Notes under the pieces: generated by a model
The model's input: only the letters and a program-made list of their open reading frames with translations
What the model was told of the DNA's origin: nothing
Database searches by the model: none
Shown here: piece by piece, positions 34,658 through 43,525 of the stretch
Numbering within the stretch: the first letter of the stretch is position 1
How the letters are laid out: each line of letters opens with the position of its first letter
Assembly: GCA_036159995.1 (NCBI GenBank)
Contig: JAYYEI010000049.1
Coordinates: 175,038-239,037 of the forward strand
Reading direction: 5' to 3'
Length of the DNA stretch: 64,000 nucleotides
Source of the DNA: UBA8752 sp036159995
GTDB taxonomy: Bacteria; Bacteroidota; Bacteroidia; Flavobacteriales_D; Sanyastnellaceae
Program-made: the position numbers and the translations under genes

Positions 34658-34665
34658 CAAAGTTA
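34658..34665 (-). promoter_or_regulatory. -7 box TAACTTTG for kdsD-tatC-lptB
   Basis: Perfect TAnnTTTG, 55 bases before the TTG start of kdsD, adjacent to the recQ start on the other strand. Confidence 0.6.
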
Positions 34666-34666
34666 G

Positions 34667-36886
34667 ATGGAGACGCCTGTTGACCCTTTCGTGAATGCTT
34701 CGACCCTCGTGGGGTCCTCCGTGCAGGAGGGTTTGGCCCGGTTCTTCGGTTTTGACCAGTTCAAGGGCGAGCAGGAACAGGTGGTCAACAGCCTGATGGA
34801 CGGCAAGAACGTCTTCGTGATCATGCCGACGGGTGGAGGCAAGTCCCTCTGCTACCAATTGCCGGCCCTCGTTCAGGAGGGAACGGCGATCGTGGTGAGC
34901 CCGCTCATCGCCCTCATGAAGAACCAGGTCGACGCCATCCGGAGCCATTCGGATGACCCCGACATCGCCCATTATCTGAACAGCTCCCTGAGCAAGGCCG
35001 AGATGGTCCGCGTGAAGGAGGCGGTGGCCACGGGCCGCACGAAGTTGCTCTACGTGGCCCCCGAATCCCTGAACAAGGCCGACAACGCGGACTTCCTCCG
35101 GTCGGTTCGGCTCAGCTTCTTCGCCATTGACGAAGCCCACTGCATTTCCGAATGGGGGCATGACTTCCGGCCGGAATACCGCCGACTCCGGGACATCATC
35201 AACGGCATCGGGGAGTACCCCATCATCGCCCTGACCGCCACGGCGACCCCCAAGGTCCAATACGACATCCAGAAGAACCTCGGCATCCTCGACGCCGACG
35301 TCTACAAGGCCAGCTTCAACCGGCCCAACCTCTTCTACGAGGTGCGCCCGAAGGTGGAGGCCCTGCGGCAAGTGGTCCAGCACGCGCTGGAGAACCGCGG
35401 ACGGAGCGGCATCGTGTATTGCCTCAGCCGCAAGAAGGTGGAGGAAATCGCGGAGACCCTGAAGGTCAATGGGGTGCGCGCCGCCGCCTACCACGCCGGC
35501 ATGGACTCCGCCCAGCGGTCACGAATCCAGGATGAGTTCCTGATGCAGGACGTGGACGTGATCGTCGCGACCATCGCTTTTGGGATGGGCATCGACAAGC
35601 CGGACGTCCGGTATGTCATCCATTACGACATGCCCAAGTCGCTCGAAGCCTACTATCAGGAGACGGGCCGGGCCGGTCGGGACGGAGGCGAGGGACACTG
35701 CATCGCGTTCTACGGCCTGCAGGACATGGAGAAGTTGGAGAAGTTCCTCTCCGGAAAGCCCATCGCGGAGCGCGAAATCGGCTTGCAGCTCCTTCAGGAG
35801 GTGGCCGGCTATGCCGAGACCCCAACTTCCCGACGTCAATACATCCTCCAATACTTCGGGGAGGACTTCGATCCGACCAGCGGTCCTGGTTGGGACATGG
35901 ACGACAATGCCCGGAACCCACCCGAGCCTTACGAGGGCCGCGAGCATGTCGATTTGGTCCTTCGTCTGGTCGAGGCGACCGGAGGCCGCCACCGAGGCGC
36001 GTTCCTTCGGGACGTCCTGCTCGGCAACGAAACCCAGGAGACCTCCACGTATGCCGGCGAAAAACTGGCTGCGTTCAATGGAAAGGGAGTGGACATGGCC
36101 CCTGCCGAAGCGTGGGACGGCATCATCCGCCAGATTGCCTTGGCGGGTTTCCTCAAGAAGAAGACCGAGGAATTCGGAGTGCTGTCGCTGACCGAGGCTG
36201 GAGAGTCCTTCCTCGACACTCCCCGGGATTTCACCCTGTACAAGGACAAGGGCATGCGCGTCCGGACCACTGAGCCGTCCGCGACGGGTGCGGCCCTGGA
36301 CGAGCCACTGCTCGACCTGCTCCGTGGCCTCCGGAAGGAGGAGAGCACGCGGCTGTCCCTGCCTCCCTTCGTCATCTTCTCCGACCCCAGCCTCGAGGAG
36401 ATGGCCACGCATTACCCCTGCAACGAGGATGAACTCCTCATGATCAATGGCGTGGGGGCCTCCAAAGTCCGGAAGTTCGGAGCGCCCTTCCTGGCGTTGA
36501 TCAAGGAGCACCTCGAATCCGAGGGCATCGAGCGGATGGAGGACCTCGTGGTCCGCAGCGTCGCCGGACGCAATGCCGGCAAGGTGAACATCATCCAGAA
36601 GCTCGACCGTCGCATGTCCCTCGAGGACATTGCGGCTTCCCAGCAGTGTTCCGTCGAGGAACTGCTCGACGCCATTGAGGGCATTGTGGCCTCCGGCACC
36701 AAGGTGGGCTTGGATTACGTGCTGGAGGAATACCTCGACGAGGACAGCATCGAAGAGCTGTGGGACTGCTTCATGGAGAGTGAGCAGGGCACGGTGGCCG
36801 AGGTGCTCGAAGAGATGGAGGACGCCTACAGCGAGGAGGAAATCCGGCTGGTCCGCATCAAGTTCATGAGCGAGGTGGCGAACTGA
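34667..36886 (+). CDS. recQ: ATP-dependent DNA helicase RecQ lacking zinc cysteines
   Basis: A 739-residue 3'-5' helicase. Walker A is MPTGGGKSLCYQLPAL near residue 53, motif II is FFAIDEAHCISEWGHDFRPEY, and the helicase C domain has TIAFGMGIDKPDVRYVIHYD and YYQETGRAGRDG. The RQC region keeps SRRQYILQYFGEDFD, but the four zinc Cys of E. coli RecQ are absent (the span reads DPTSGPGWDMDDNARNP). A winged helix and an HRDC domain (about residues 550-625) follow, then a C-terminal helical extension. A Cys-free form occurs in other Bacteroidota RecQ proteins as I recall. Its 3' end is six bases from the M20 gene. Confidence 0.94.
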   Translation: METPVDPFVNASTLVGSSVQEGLARFFGFDQFKGEQEQVVNSLMDGKNVFVIMPTGGGKSLCYQLPALVQEGTAIVVSPLIALMKNQVDAIRSHSDDPDIAHYLNSSLSKAEMVRVKEAVATGRTKLLYVAPESLNKADNADFLRSVRLSFFAIDEAHCISEWGHDFRPEYRRLRDIINGIGEYPIIALTATATPKVQYDIQKNLGILDADVYKASFNRPNLFYEVRPKVEALRQVVQHALENRGRSGIVYCLSRKKVEEIAETLKVNGVRAAAYHAGMDSAQRSRIQDEFLMQDVDVIVATIAFGMGIDKPDVRYVIHYDMPKSLEAYYQETGRAGRDGGEGHCIAFYGLQDMEKLEKFLSGKPIAEREIGLQLLQEVAGYAETPTSRRQYILQYFGEDFDPTSGPGWDMDDNARNPPEPYEGREHVDLVLRLVEATGGRHRGAFLRDVLLGNETQETSTYAGEKLAAFNGKGVDMAPAEAWDGIIRQIALAGFLKKKTEEFGVLSLTEAGESFLDTPRDFTLYKDKGMRVRTTEPSATGAALDEPLLDLLRGLRKEESTRLSLPPFVIFSDPSLEEMATHYPCNEDELLMINGVGASKVRKFGAPFLALIKEHLESEGIERMEDLVVRSVAGRNAGKVNIIQKLDRRMSLEDIAASQQCSVEELLDAIEGIVASGTKVGLDYVLEEYLDEDSIEELWDCFMESEQGTVAEVLEEMEDAYSEEEIRLVRIKFMSEVAN

Positions 36887-36892
36887 CGCCCT

Positions 36893-38125
36893 TCAGCCCA
36901 CACTTCCCGTCGCGGCCAACCAGGCCATCATCGCAGTGCCCGTTTGGAGGGCGGCCTCGTCGATGTCGAATTCGGCCGTGTGCAGTCCCGAACGGCATCC
37001 GGGACCGTCGCCTCCAGTGCCCAGTCGATAAAAGCATCCCGGGACCACTTTCTGGTAGAAGCTGAAATCCTCGCCGGTCATGCGCAAGGGCAGGTCGACC
37101 ACGCGGTCGGCCCCTAGGAGTTCTTCCGCCTGGCGGCGGCACTGGTCGGTCAGGGCGGGATGGTTGATCACGGGCGGGTAGCCGATGGCCAGATCGACCT
37201 CTGCCCGGGCACCGAAGGCTGCCGCCGTGGATTCGGCCACGCGGTGGATGGCGGCGCGGAGCGTCTCGGCGGTGGGTTCGTCGTAGGTCCGCAGGGTGCC
37301 GTCGAGCACAACCTCGTCGGGGATGACATTGCGCGCATGGCCGCCGGAGACTTTGCCGAAGGTGAGGACGGCGGGCTGGGTGGGGTCGCAGCTGCGGCTG
37401 ACCACCGTCTGGAGAGCGGTAATGACATGGGCTGCGGCCACGACGGGGTCGACCGTGCGCTGGGGCAGGGCGGCGTGTCCACCCCGTCCGACGATGCGGA
37501 TCTGCAGTTCATCGGCGGCGGCCATGTACGGCCCACTCCGGAAGCCTACGGTGCCGGCGTCCAGTTGCGGATAGACGTGCTGGCCAATGATGCCGTCGAC
37601 GGTTTGGGTTCCCGTGGAACCGGGTCCGGCTTCCGGGGCATCGGTGGCCAGCGCGCCTTCCGCCACCATGAGCGAGGCGCCGCCGGGCAGGGTCTCCTCT
37701 CCCGGCTGGAAGACGAGCTGGATGGTGCCCTGCCAGTGCTCACGGGTGGCGTTCAAGACCTCGGCCGCACCGAGCAGACAGGCCGTGTGAGCGTCGTGGC
37801 CACAGGCGTGCATCCAGCCGGGGACAGTGCTGGCGTGGGGCCGGTCCACCTCCTGGATGGGCAAGGCGTCCATGTCGGCACGGAGGGCGAGGTGCCGGGT
37901 GCCGGTTTCGGTCCCGTGCAGGTGGGCCACGATGCCGGCGGCCCCGCGGTCGGCGCACCAGCCTGTGCTGTGCTGGATGCCCATTGCGGTCAGCGCGTCC
38001 GAGACATAGGCGCCCGTGCGGGTTTCCGAGAAGGAGGGTTCCGGATGGCGATGGAGGTGTCCGCGGTGGCGACGGACGGATTCGGCGGACCGGGCAGCGG
38101 CCTGGAGGATGGCGTTCTTCAGCAT
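36893..38125 (-). CDS. M20 family amidohydrolase
   Basis: A 410-residue zinc amidohydrolase of the M20D type, which removes acyl or amide groups from amino acids such as N-acyl- or indole-conjugates. Metal motifs include LALRADMDALPIQE, HACGHDAHTACLLGA and VFQPGEETLPGGA with catalytic Glu, later GQHVYP and MTGEDFSFY. The dimerisation domain is in the middle. The substrate is unclear. It follows the TSUP gene by one base and probably shares its transcript. Confidence 0.9.
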   Translation of the reverse strand: MLKNAILQAAARSAESVRRHRGHLHRHPEPSFSETRTGAYVSDALTAMGIQHSTGWCADRGAAGIVAHLHGTETGTRHLALRADMDALPIQEVDRPHASTVPGWMHACGHDAHTACLLGAAEVLNATREHWQGTIQLVFQPGEETLPGGASLMVAEGALATDAPEAGPGSTGTQTVDGIIGQHVYPQLDAGTVGFRSGPYMAAADELQIRIVGRGGHAALPQRTVDPVVAAAHVITALQTVVSRSCDPTQPAVLTFGKVSGGHARNVIPDEVVLDGTLRTYDEPTAETLRAAIHRVAESTAAAFGARAEVDLAIGYPPVINHPALTDQCRRQAEELLGADRVVDLPLRMTGEDFSFYQKVVPGCFYRLGTGGDGPGCRSGLHTAEFDIDEAALQTGTAMMAWLAATGSVG

Positions 38126-38126
38126 G

Positions 38127-38516
38127 TCACGGGGTCCACAGGGCGCGGGAAGTCTGGATGATCATGCGCAGGGCAACCAGCAGCATCACGATGCCGAAGG
38201 CCAGGCGCACCTTGAGGGGGTCCATGGCCAGGGCAATGCGGCTGCCGAAGTAGCCCCCCGCGACAAAGGCCACCACCATGACGGAGGCGGCGCGGATGTC
38301 CACTTCCCCGGCCTTCCAATAGTTCATCACTGCGAGCGCCCCGATCGGGGGCAGCATCAGGGCGAGGCTCGTGCCTTGCGCCGCCATCTGGGACAGGCCC
38401 ATGAAGTACATCAGGGCCGGCACAATGAGCAGGCCGCCCCCGATGCCGATGAACCCGCTGAGCACGCCGGCGGCGACGCCGATGAGGAGCAGAGTGAGGA
38501 GGGAGGTCAGGTCCAT
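38127..38516 (-). CDS. Half-length TSUP (TauE/SafE) permease
   Basis: A 129-residue protein with about four spans, the size of one TauE/SafE repeat. It begins LTLLLIGVAAGVLSGFIGIG with the GxGGG-type motif (IGIGGGLLIVPALMYFMGLS) and LQGTSLALMLPP-like residues (AAQGTSLALMLPPIGA). Full-length transporters have two such repeats, so it likely works as a dimer. The cargo (sulfite, sulfoacetate or another anion) is unknown. It lies seven bases after the large barrel gene and one base before the M20 gene. Confidence 0.85.
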   Translation of the reverse strand: MDLTSLLTLLLIGVAAGVLSGFIGIGGGLLIVPALMYFMGLSQMAAQGTSLALMLPPIGALAVMNYWKAGEVDIRAASVMVVAFVAGGYFGSRIALAMDPLKVRLAFGIVMLLVALRMIIQTSRALWTP

Positions 38517-38523
38517 GGGGAAA

Positions 38524-41500
38524 TCAGAAGTCGGTGGTCAGGGAGAGCTGGAAGACGCGGTCGAGGACGAGGCCGTCATCGACGCCCCAGCCCCAATCGG
38601 CTCGCACGAAATATCCGAGCAGTTCTGTCCGCAATCCGAATCCGAAGTTCCAGATGATGGGCTCCCGGTTGTTGTCAACGGTGATGCTCACGGGGTACTG
38701 CTCGATGGTCGTGCTGTTGAAGGCGTTTTCGTCGGCGTAGGGATCGCTTCCGGTCCAGGCGCTGCCGATGTCGAAGAACCCGACGGCTTGGAAATGCTCG
38801 AGTAGAGGCGTCAGCGCCTTCTTCGGCATGAGGGTGGCAAACACCGGCAGGCGCAGCTCGGCATTGGCCACGGCGAAGCTGGTGCCGTTCCGCGCATTCC
38901 GCAGGAACCCCCGCATGGGCGTGGCGGCCGTCTGGTAGGCGAACTCCCCGTCCGGAAGCGGCATGGCGCCGTCGACCGTCGGGATGAGCGATTGCTGGAC
39001 CCCGCCGAGGTAATGAATCAGCTGGCGATCGCCGAAGGAGGAGTTGCCCGCTGCCCGCAGGCAGAGGGTGATGCGCTGGTACAGCGGGATGTAGCGTCGG
39101 GCATCGAACCCCGCCACGAGCAGCATGTCGCCGTCGCCGTCCGGAGGGGCGAGCATTTCGAACCAGGCCTTGGCCCGCGTTCCGTTCCGGATGTTGAGGG
39201 CCCGGATCCGGCTGTCGTCGAACACCCAGCTCACGGTGCCGCCGAGGCCCTGAGAGTAGAGATCGTCCCGGCTGGCATTGAACGGGTCGGTGGCCAGCAG
39301 GGCGGTGCGATCCAGCCGGTAGGTGAGTTGGGCCCGCAGGCTCATGGTCTCGCTGAACGGCACGGTCCGGCGGTAGTGGATGGCGTGGGTGTGCGTCCGG
39401 GTCAGAGCGTCGAGGTCGGGGTTGAGGCGCTCGTTGCCCTGGCGCTCAATGATCCACTGCCGGTCGACCTTGCGTTCCAGATCCTGGTGACTGAGGACGA
39501 ACGTGGAGTTTTCGAGGCTGCCTGCGAGCCGCACACCCCCGACCCATTTCCGGTTCTCATGGAGGTCCGAGGCGCCGATCTTGATCAGGCCGCTGAGTCC
39601 GGGGAAGCTGGAGGCTGGACCGGCGAAGGGCTGATAGAAGGAGGTCGCAAAGGTGTTGTCCACCTGACTGAGCAACTCGTCCACCGCATAGTTGGTGCGG
39701 TAGGGAAGCGGCGTCGGGATGTCGGGCAGGGGTCCGGAGGTGGTCCGATTGGCTTGGGGGGTTCGACCCGACGGGCCGCCGGTCGAGGTGGAAGCCGCAA
39801 CCGGGACCCGCTCGGACTCGAAGGTGTACCGCTGGTAATCCACCTGCCCCGGAAGCAGATCCGGAATCGCGTCGGGGAGGTAATCCAGGCCGTCCAGTCC
39901 GGAAATGGAGGTGCCCGGGCCGGATTCTTCCATGGACTGCGCACCCGGGAGGGCGGGCAAAGTTCCGGTCGTCCAGACGTCCCGACCCTTGCGCAGGGAG
40001 TGAGTGCCCCACATCCGGCCGCCTTCCTGGATCCCGAAGGCGAGGGCGGACCGGTCGAGCTGGAGCCAGGGCGCGGTGCGGGTGAAATGGCGGTAGTGGA
40101 TGGCGGTGTCCACACGCAGGATCGCACTGTCGCGCACGGCCAGGGACAGGGTGCGAAGGTCGTCCGCCTCCGCATAGGCGAAATGCCCGCGGCCGAGGGC
40201 CTGGGGCCGCACTTCATCGCGGACCGGGGTGTCGGTCAGCCGCTCGAAGCGCTCCTCGTCGAGGTGGTAGACCCACAGGTCCCGGGTGGCGGGAACGGGC
40301 CAGGGAGCCAACGTGTCCCACCCGTCGGGTCGGTTGCTGCTGAACACCAGTCCCGATCCGTTGGGCAACCAGTCCGGGTAGAGGTCATCCCAAGGGTCCT
40401 CCCAGAGCGGGACTTGCGATCCGGCCAAGGTGTTGAACACATAGAGGTCGGATTGGCCACCGCGGACCCCTCCGAAGGCGATGTTGCGGCCATCGGGAGA
40501 CCAGTCGAGGTGGATCACCTTCTCGATGCGGAACAGCTCCCGCTCCGCGCTTTCCTTGGAGTCCACGTCGGTCGTGGTCAGGAAGACCCGCCCCTTCTCT
40601 TCGTGGATGTGGGCCAGGATCGGGGCGGAGGGGTGCCACGCGAGCACCGGATAGGTGGGGTCGACAATGCGCTCGAGCTTGTGGTCATACTGGGCGAGGC
40701 ACCGCTTGCGGTGGCCGTCGGACACCCAGATCCGGATCTGTCCGCGCTCGTCCGTTGCCCAAGCGGTCCACCGGCCGTCGGATGAAGTGGCGAATTGGTG
40801 GTGCCGGTACTTCCGCCGGGCGCGGTGCGGGACGTCACCGAGCTGCTTCGGGCGCTCGGTGGGCGGCTGGGTCTCAAGCTGGCCCGAGGGGTCCGGTTGA
40901 GTGGCGGCGGCGAGGGCGGCCGGGGTGACATCCCGGAGCAGCCACTGGGCCTGGGCGGCCGCGAGGATGCCTTCGAGGTCGAAGCCGATGCGCCGGAAGC
41001 CGGCGTCCAGGGTCCGGCCGGCCTTGAATCCGCTGAGCACGTCGACGACGGATTGCCGGCCAAAGGTTTCCAGGATGAAGTGCCAGACGGCTTCTCCCGC
41101 AATGCGGGCCTCTTCCTGATCGAGGACCTGGACTGACCGGATGCCATCCCGACGAAGGAGGTCCTCCAACTGGGGAACATCCTCGGCGGCCATCGGGCCC
41201 GTGAGAGCACCGACCATGCCGTCTTCCATCCAGACGGGCAGTTCGTAGAGCTGGGCATTCTTGACGACGTCCTTCCAGTCTTCGCCATAGAGGAATTGAC
41301 GCAGGAGGACCCGGTTGAGTCCGGAGCGCAGTTGGCGCCGGAAGGCGGCGCGGTCCCCATCGAACCACGCGAAGACCTTGCGGCCGTGGATGATGGTGGT
41401 GCCCCCGATGTTGCCCGCATCCGAGCCATCGATGCCAATGTTGCTCTGGCGGAAGTCGGCGTGCTTGTTGTAGACCAGCACCTGGACCTCGTCTCCCAGC

Positions 41501-41763
41501 CGCATCTGGAAATCCGCCTCGCAGGTGGGCAGGTCGGACAGGAGGCTGAAGAGGGCGTGTTCCGCCAGTTTGCGCCCTCCCTGATAGAACTGGACCTCGA
41601 AAGGGTCGCCCCCGAGGTACTGCCAGTCGAAGGTGCGGTACTGGACCCGTTGCTGGCCGAACGCCATGTCCAGTCCATTGTGGAATTGACCGCGGATTGA
41701 CCCCGCCATGAGCAGGGTGCACACCAGCCAGAGGCTGCCCTTCCGGAATCCCGAGGCCGACAT
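38524..41763 (-). CDS. Large exported protein with propeller and Omp85-like barrel
   Basis: A 1079-residue protein with a signal peptide (GSLWLVCTLLMAGSIRG). The N-terminal 300 residues resemble peptidase MA-type regions seen in Bacteroidota, with LPVWMEDGMVGALTG, but no HExxH is visible, so a protease role is doubtful. Residues about 370-640 hold TolB/PD40 beta-propeller repeats (HLDWSPDGRNIAFGGVRGG, PDWLPNGSGLVFSSNRPDG). The C-terminal 300 residues look like an Omp85-type barrel: GFFDIGSAWTG, FGLRTELLGYFVRADWGWG, and a final Phe (LTTDF). It would be an outer membrane protein with a large periplasmic part. It heads the run with TSUP and M20 genes. Confidence 0.78.
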   Translation of the reverse strand: MSASGFRKGSLWLVCTLLMAGSIRGQFHNGLDMAFGQQRVQYRTFDWQYLGGDPFEVQFYQGGRKLAEHALFSLLSDLPTCEADFQMRLGDEVQVLVYNKHADFRQSNIGIDGSDAGNIGGTTIIHGRKVFAWFDGDRAAFRRQLRSGLNRVLLRQFLYGEDWKDVVKNAQLYELPVWMEDGMVGALTGPMAAEDVPQLEDLLRRDGIRSVQVLDQEEARIAGEAVWHFILETFGRQSVVDVLSGFKAGRTLDAGFRRIGFDLEGILAAAQAQWLLRDVTPAALAAATQPDPSGQLETQPPTERPKQLGDVPHRARRKYRHHQFATSSDGRWTAWATDERGQIRIWVSDGHRKRCLAQYDHKLERIVDPTYPVLAWHPSAPILAHIHEEKGRVFLTTTDVDSKESAERELFRIEKVIHLDWSPDGRNIAFGGVRGGQSDLYVFNTLAGSQVPLWEDPWDDLYPDWLPNGSGLVFSSNRPDGWDTLAPWPVPATRDLWVYHLDEERFERLTDTPVRDEVRPQALGRGHFAYAEADDLRTLSLAVRDSAILRVDTAIHYRHFTRTAPWLQLDRSALAFGIQEGGRMWGTHSLRKGRDVWTTGTLPALPGAQSMEESGPGTSISGLDGLDYLPDAIPDLLPGQVDYQRYTFESERVPVAASTSTGGPSGRTPQANRTTSGPLPDIPTPLPYRTNYAVDELLSQVDNTFATSFYQPFAGPASSFPGLSGLIKIGASDLHENRKWVGGVRLAGSLENSTFVLSHQDLERKVDRQWIIERQGNERLNPDLDALTRTHTHAIHYRRTVPFSETMSLRAQLTYRLDRTALLATDPFNASRDDLYSQGLGGTVSWVFDDSRIRALNIRNGTRAKAWFEMLAPPDGDGDMLLVAGFDARRYIPLYQRITLCLRAAGNSSFGDRQLIHYLGGVQQSLIPTVDGAMPLPDGEFAYQTAATPMRGFLRNARNGTSFAVANAELRLPVFATLMPKKALTPLLEHFQAVGFFDIGSAWTGSDPYADENAFNSTTIEQYPVSITVDNNREPIIWNFGFGLRTELLGYFVRADWGWGVDDGLVLDRVFQLSLTTDF

Positions 41764-41768
41764 CACAG

Positions 41769-41776
41769 GCAAAGTA
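41769..41776 (-). promoter_or_regulatory. -7 box TACTTTGC for the propeller-barrel operon
   Basis: Ends five bases before the ATG at 41763. Confidence 0.55.
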
Positions 41777-41808
41777 CGAATCCGGGGTGCCGTTTGTTCC
41801 CTGTGGGG

Positions 41809-41816
41809 GAACTTGC
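41809..41816 (+). promoter_or_regulatory. -7-like box GAACTTGC for MBL gene
   Basis: One base off the TA start; ends five bases before the ATG at 41822. A divergent partner faces it in a 58-bp gap. Confidence 0.35.
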
Positions 41817-41821
41817 GGGCC

Positions 41822-42481
41822 ATGATCTCGATGGCGTTCAACGCTTTTTCTGAAAACACGATGGTGCTCCACGACGGGTCGGGCGGGGCGATCGTCTGCG
41901 ACCCGGGCATGTCGACCCCGCAGGAGTGGGACCTTTTCGAGCGCGAGCTGGCCGGGAAGGGCTGGGTGCCGCGCGCCGTCCTCCTCACCCACGCCCACCT
42001 CGACCATGTCCTCGGGTGTGCGGGCCTGTACGATCGTTATGGACTTCGGCCACGGGTGCACGAGGCGGACCAAGTGACCTACGCGATGGCGCCCCGGGCC
42101 GCCGAGCTCTATGGCGTGCCCATGGATCCGCTCCCCGAGCTCGATCCCGAGCCCTTGGTGGACGGGTCCGAGCTCGTGTTCGGGGACCTGCGCCTCACCG
42201 TGAAGTGGACCCCGGGCCACGCACCGGGCCATGTCGTGTTCGTGGAGGAAAACGGGGTCAATGTCGTGGGCGGCGATGTGCTGTTCCGGGGCAGTGTGGG
42301 CCGGACGGATCTGCCTGGAGGGGATGCCCCGACATTGGCGAGGAGCATTGAGACCGTTCTCTATGCGTTGCCCGATGAGCGGGTGGTCTGGCCTGGACAC
42401 GGTCCCACGACCACCATCGGAGAGGAGAAGGCGGCCAACCCCTTCGTCAATGGGGCCGGCACCGGGATGATGCAGGGGTAA
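41822..42481 (+). CDS. MBL-fold metallo-hydrolase
   Basis: A 219-residue metallo-beta-lactamase fold hydrolase of the glyoxalase II-like group common in Bacteroidota. The metal motif is LTHAHLDHVLG (HxHxDH) near residue 56. Further ligands are TPGHAPGH, GGDVLF and VWPGHGPTTTIGEEK. Substrate unknown; possibly hydroxyacylglutathione-like thioesters. Its stop and the stop of the convergent sensor kinase are directly adjacent. Confidence 0.9.
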   Translation: MISMAFNAFSENTMVLHDGSGGAIVCDPGMSTPQEWDLFERELAGKGWVPRAVLLTHAHLDHVLGCAGLYDRYGLRPRVHEADQVTYAMAPRAAELYGVPMDPLPELDPEPLVDGSELVFGDLRLTVKWTPGHAPGHVVFVEENGVNVVGGDVLFRGSVGRTDLPGGDAPTLARSIETVLYALPDERVVWPGHGPTTTIGEEKAANPFVNGAGTGMMQG

Positions 42482-43525
42482 TCAGGCCTTCTGCAGGGTG
42501 AAGGCAAAGGTGGATCCTTTGCCTTGCGTGGACCGGACCGAGATGGTCTGTCCATGGGCCTCGATGATGTGCTTCACGATGGAGAGGCCGAGACCACTGC
42601 CCCCCGCATTGCGAGATCGGCTCTTGTCCACCCGGTAGAAGCGCTCGAAGATGCGGGGAAGGTGCTCCTCGGACATGCCGATGCCATCGTCCGCGACCTC
42701 CACCAGCATCTGCTCGTCCATGTCGTAGAACCGGACCTCGGTCTTGCCGCCCTCCTTACCGTATCGGAGGCTGTTGGAGATGAGGTTGGTCACGACCTGC
42801 TCAATCTTCGGAGCGTCCCCGATCACCTCCACATTCCGTCGGTTCTCGTCCACGAACTCCACCTCGATGCCCGCCCGTTTGGCCCGCTGCTCGAGCTGGT
42901 CCATCACATCCACGACGAGCGAGGTCAGGTTGAATTGCCTCAATTCCAGCTCCAGTGAGCCACCTTCGATCTTGGTGATGACGTCGAGGTCATCAATCAG
43001 GCCGGCCATCCGGTCCACGTTTTTCGCCGCTTTGATCAGGAATTTCCGGTTGTGATCCGGGTCCTCGAGGGCACCCTCGAGGAGGGTGAGGATGTAGCCC
43101 TGGATGTTGAAGACGGGGGTCTTCAGCTCGTGGGCCAGGTTGCCGATGAACTCCTTGCGGAAATTCTCCTGCTCCTTGAGCTGGGAGATCTCCTGCACGC
43201 GCTCCTGCGCCCAATCCATCACGTCCTGCTGGACCTTCTCCATCACGTCCTCGTTCATCCGAAGGTCCTTGGCCCGCTCTTTGGTGCTCTTGAAGCGGTG
43301 GATGTTCTTGTAGATGATGCGGACCTTTTGGTAAATGAAGCGCTCGATGGTGGCGTAGGTGACGGCCATCGACAAGGCAAACAGGGCCAGCGCCAGCGCG
43401 GCATAGGCCTGAACCGGCGCCTGCACCCCGTAGAGACTGAGCACCAACGCAAACAGGCCCATGCCCAGAAGGGTGATGACCATGGCGGAGGCGATGGCCA
43501 CCCCCCGGGGCGTGAGCACGTTCAT
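42482..43525 (-). CDS. PhoR-like sensor histidine kinase
   Basis: A 347-residue membrane kinase. Two N-terminal spans (ASAMVITLLGMGLFALVLSL and AALALALFALSMAVTYATI) have almost no periplasmic loop, so the signal is probably sensed in the membrane or cytosol. A helical linker follows. The H-box is NLAHELKTPVF (His132), the N-box is NLISNSLRYG, and the G boxes are VADDGIGM and GGSGLGLSIVKHII. It overlaps the PhoB-like regulator gene by ATGA, so they form a pair. Phosphate control is suggested by homologs but not shown here. Confidence 0.9.
   Translation of the reverse strand: MNVLTPRGVAIASAMVITLLGMGLFALVLSLYGVQAPVQAYAALALALFALSMAVTYATIERFIYQKVRIIYKNIHRFKSTKERAKDLRMNEDVMEKVQQDVMDWAQERVQEISQLKEQENFRKEFIGNLAHELKTPVFNIQGYILTLLEGALEDPDHNRKFLIKAAKNVDRMAGLIDDLDVITKIEGGSLELELRQFNLTSLVVDVMDQLEQRAKRAGIEVEFVDENRRNVEVIGDAPKIEQVVTNLISNSLRYGKEGGKTEVRFYDMDEQMLVEVADDGIGMSEEHLPRIFERFYRVDKSRSRNAGGSGLGLSIVKHIIEAHGQTISVRSTQGKGSTFAFTLQKA

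Noticed and set aside
38992..40785. Open frame of almost 600 codons antisense to the propeller-barrel gene
   Set aside because: The minus-strand product has signal peptide, propeller repeats and barrel motifs; the plus-strand one has none.
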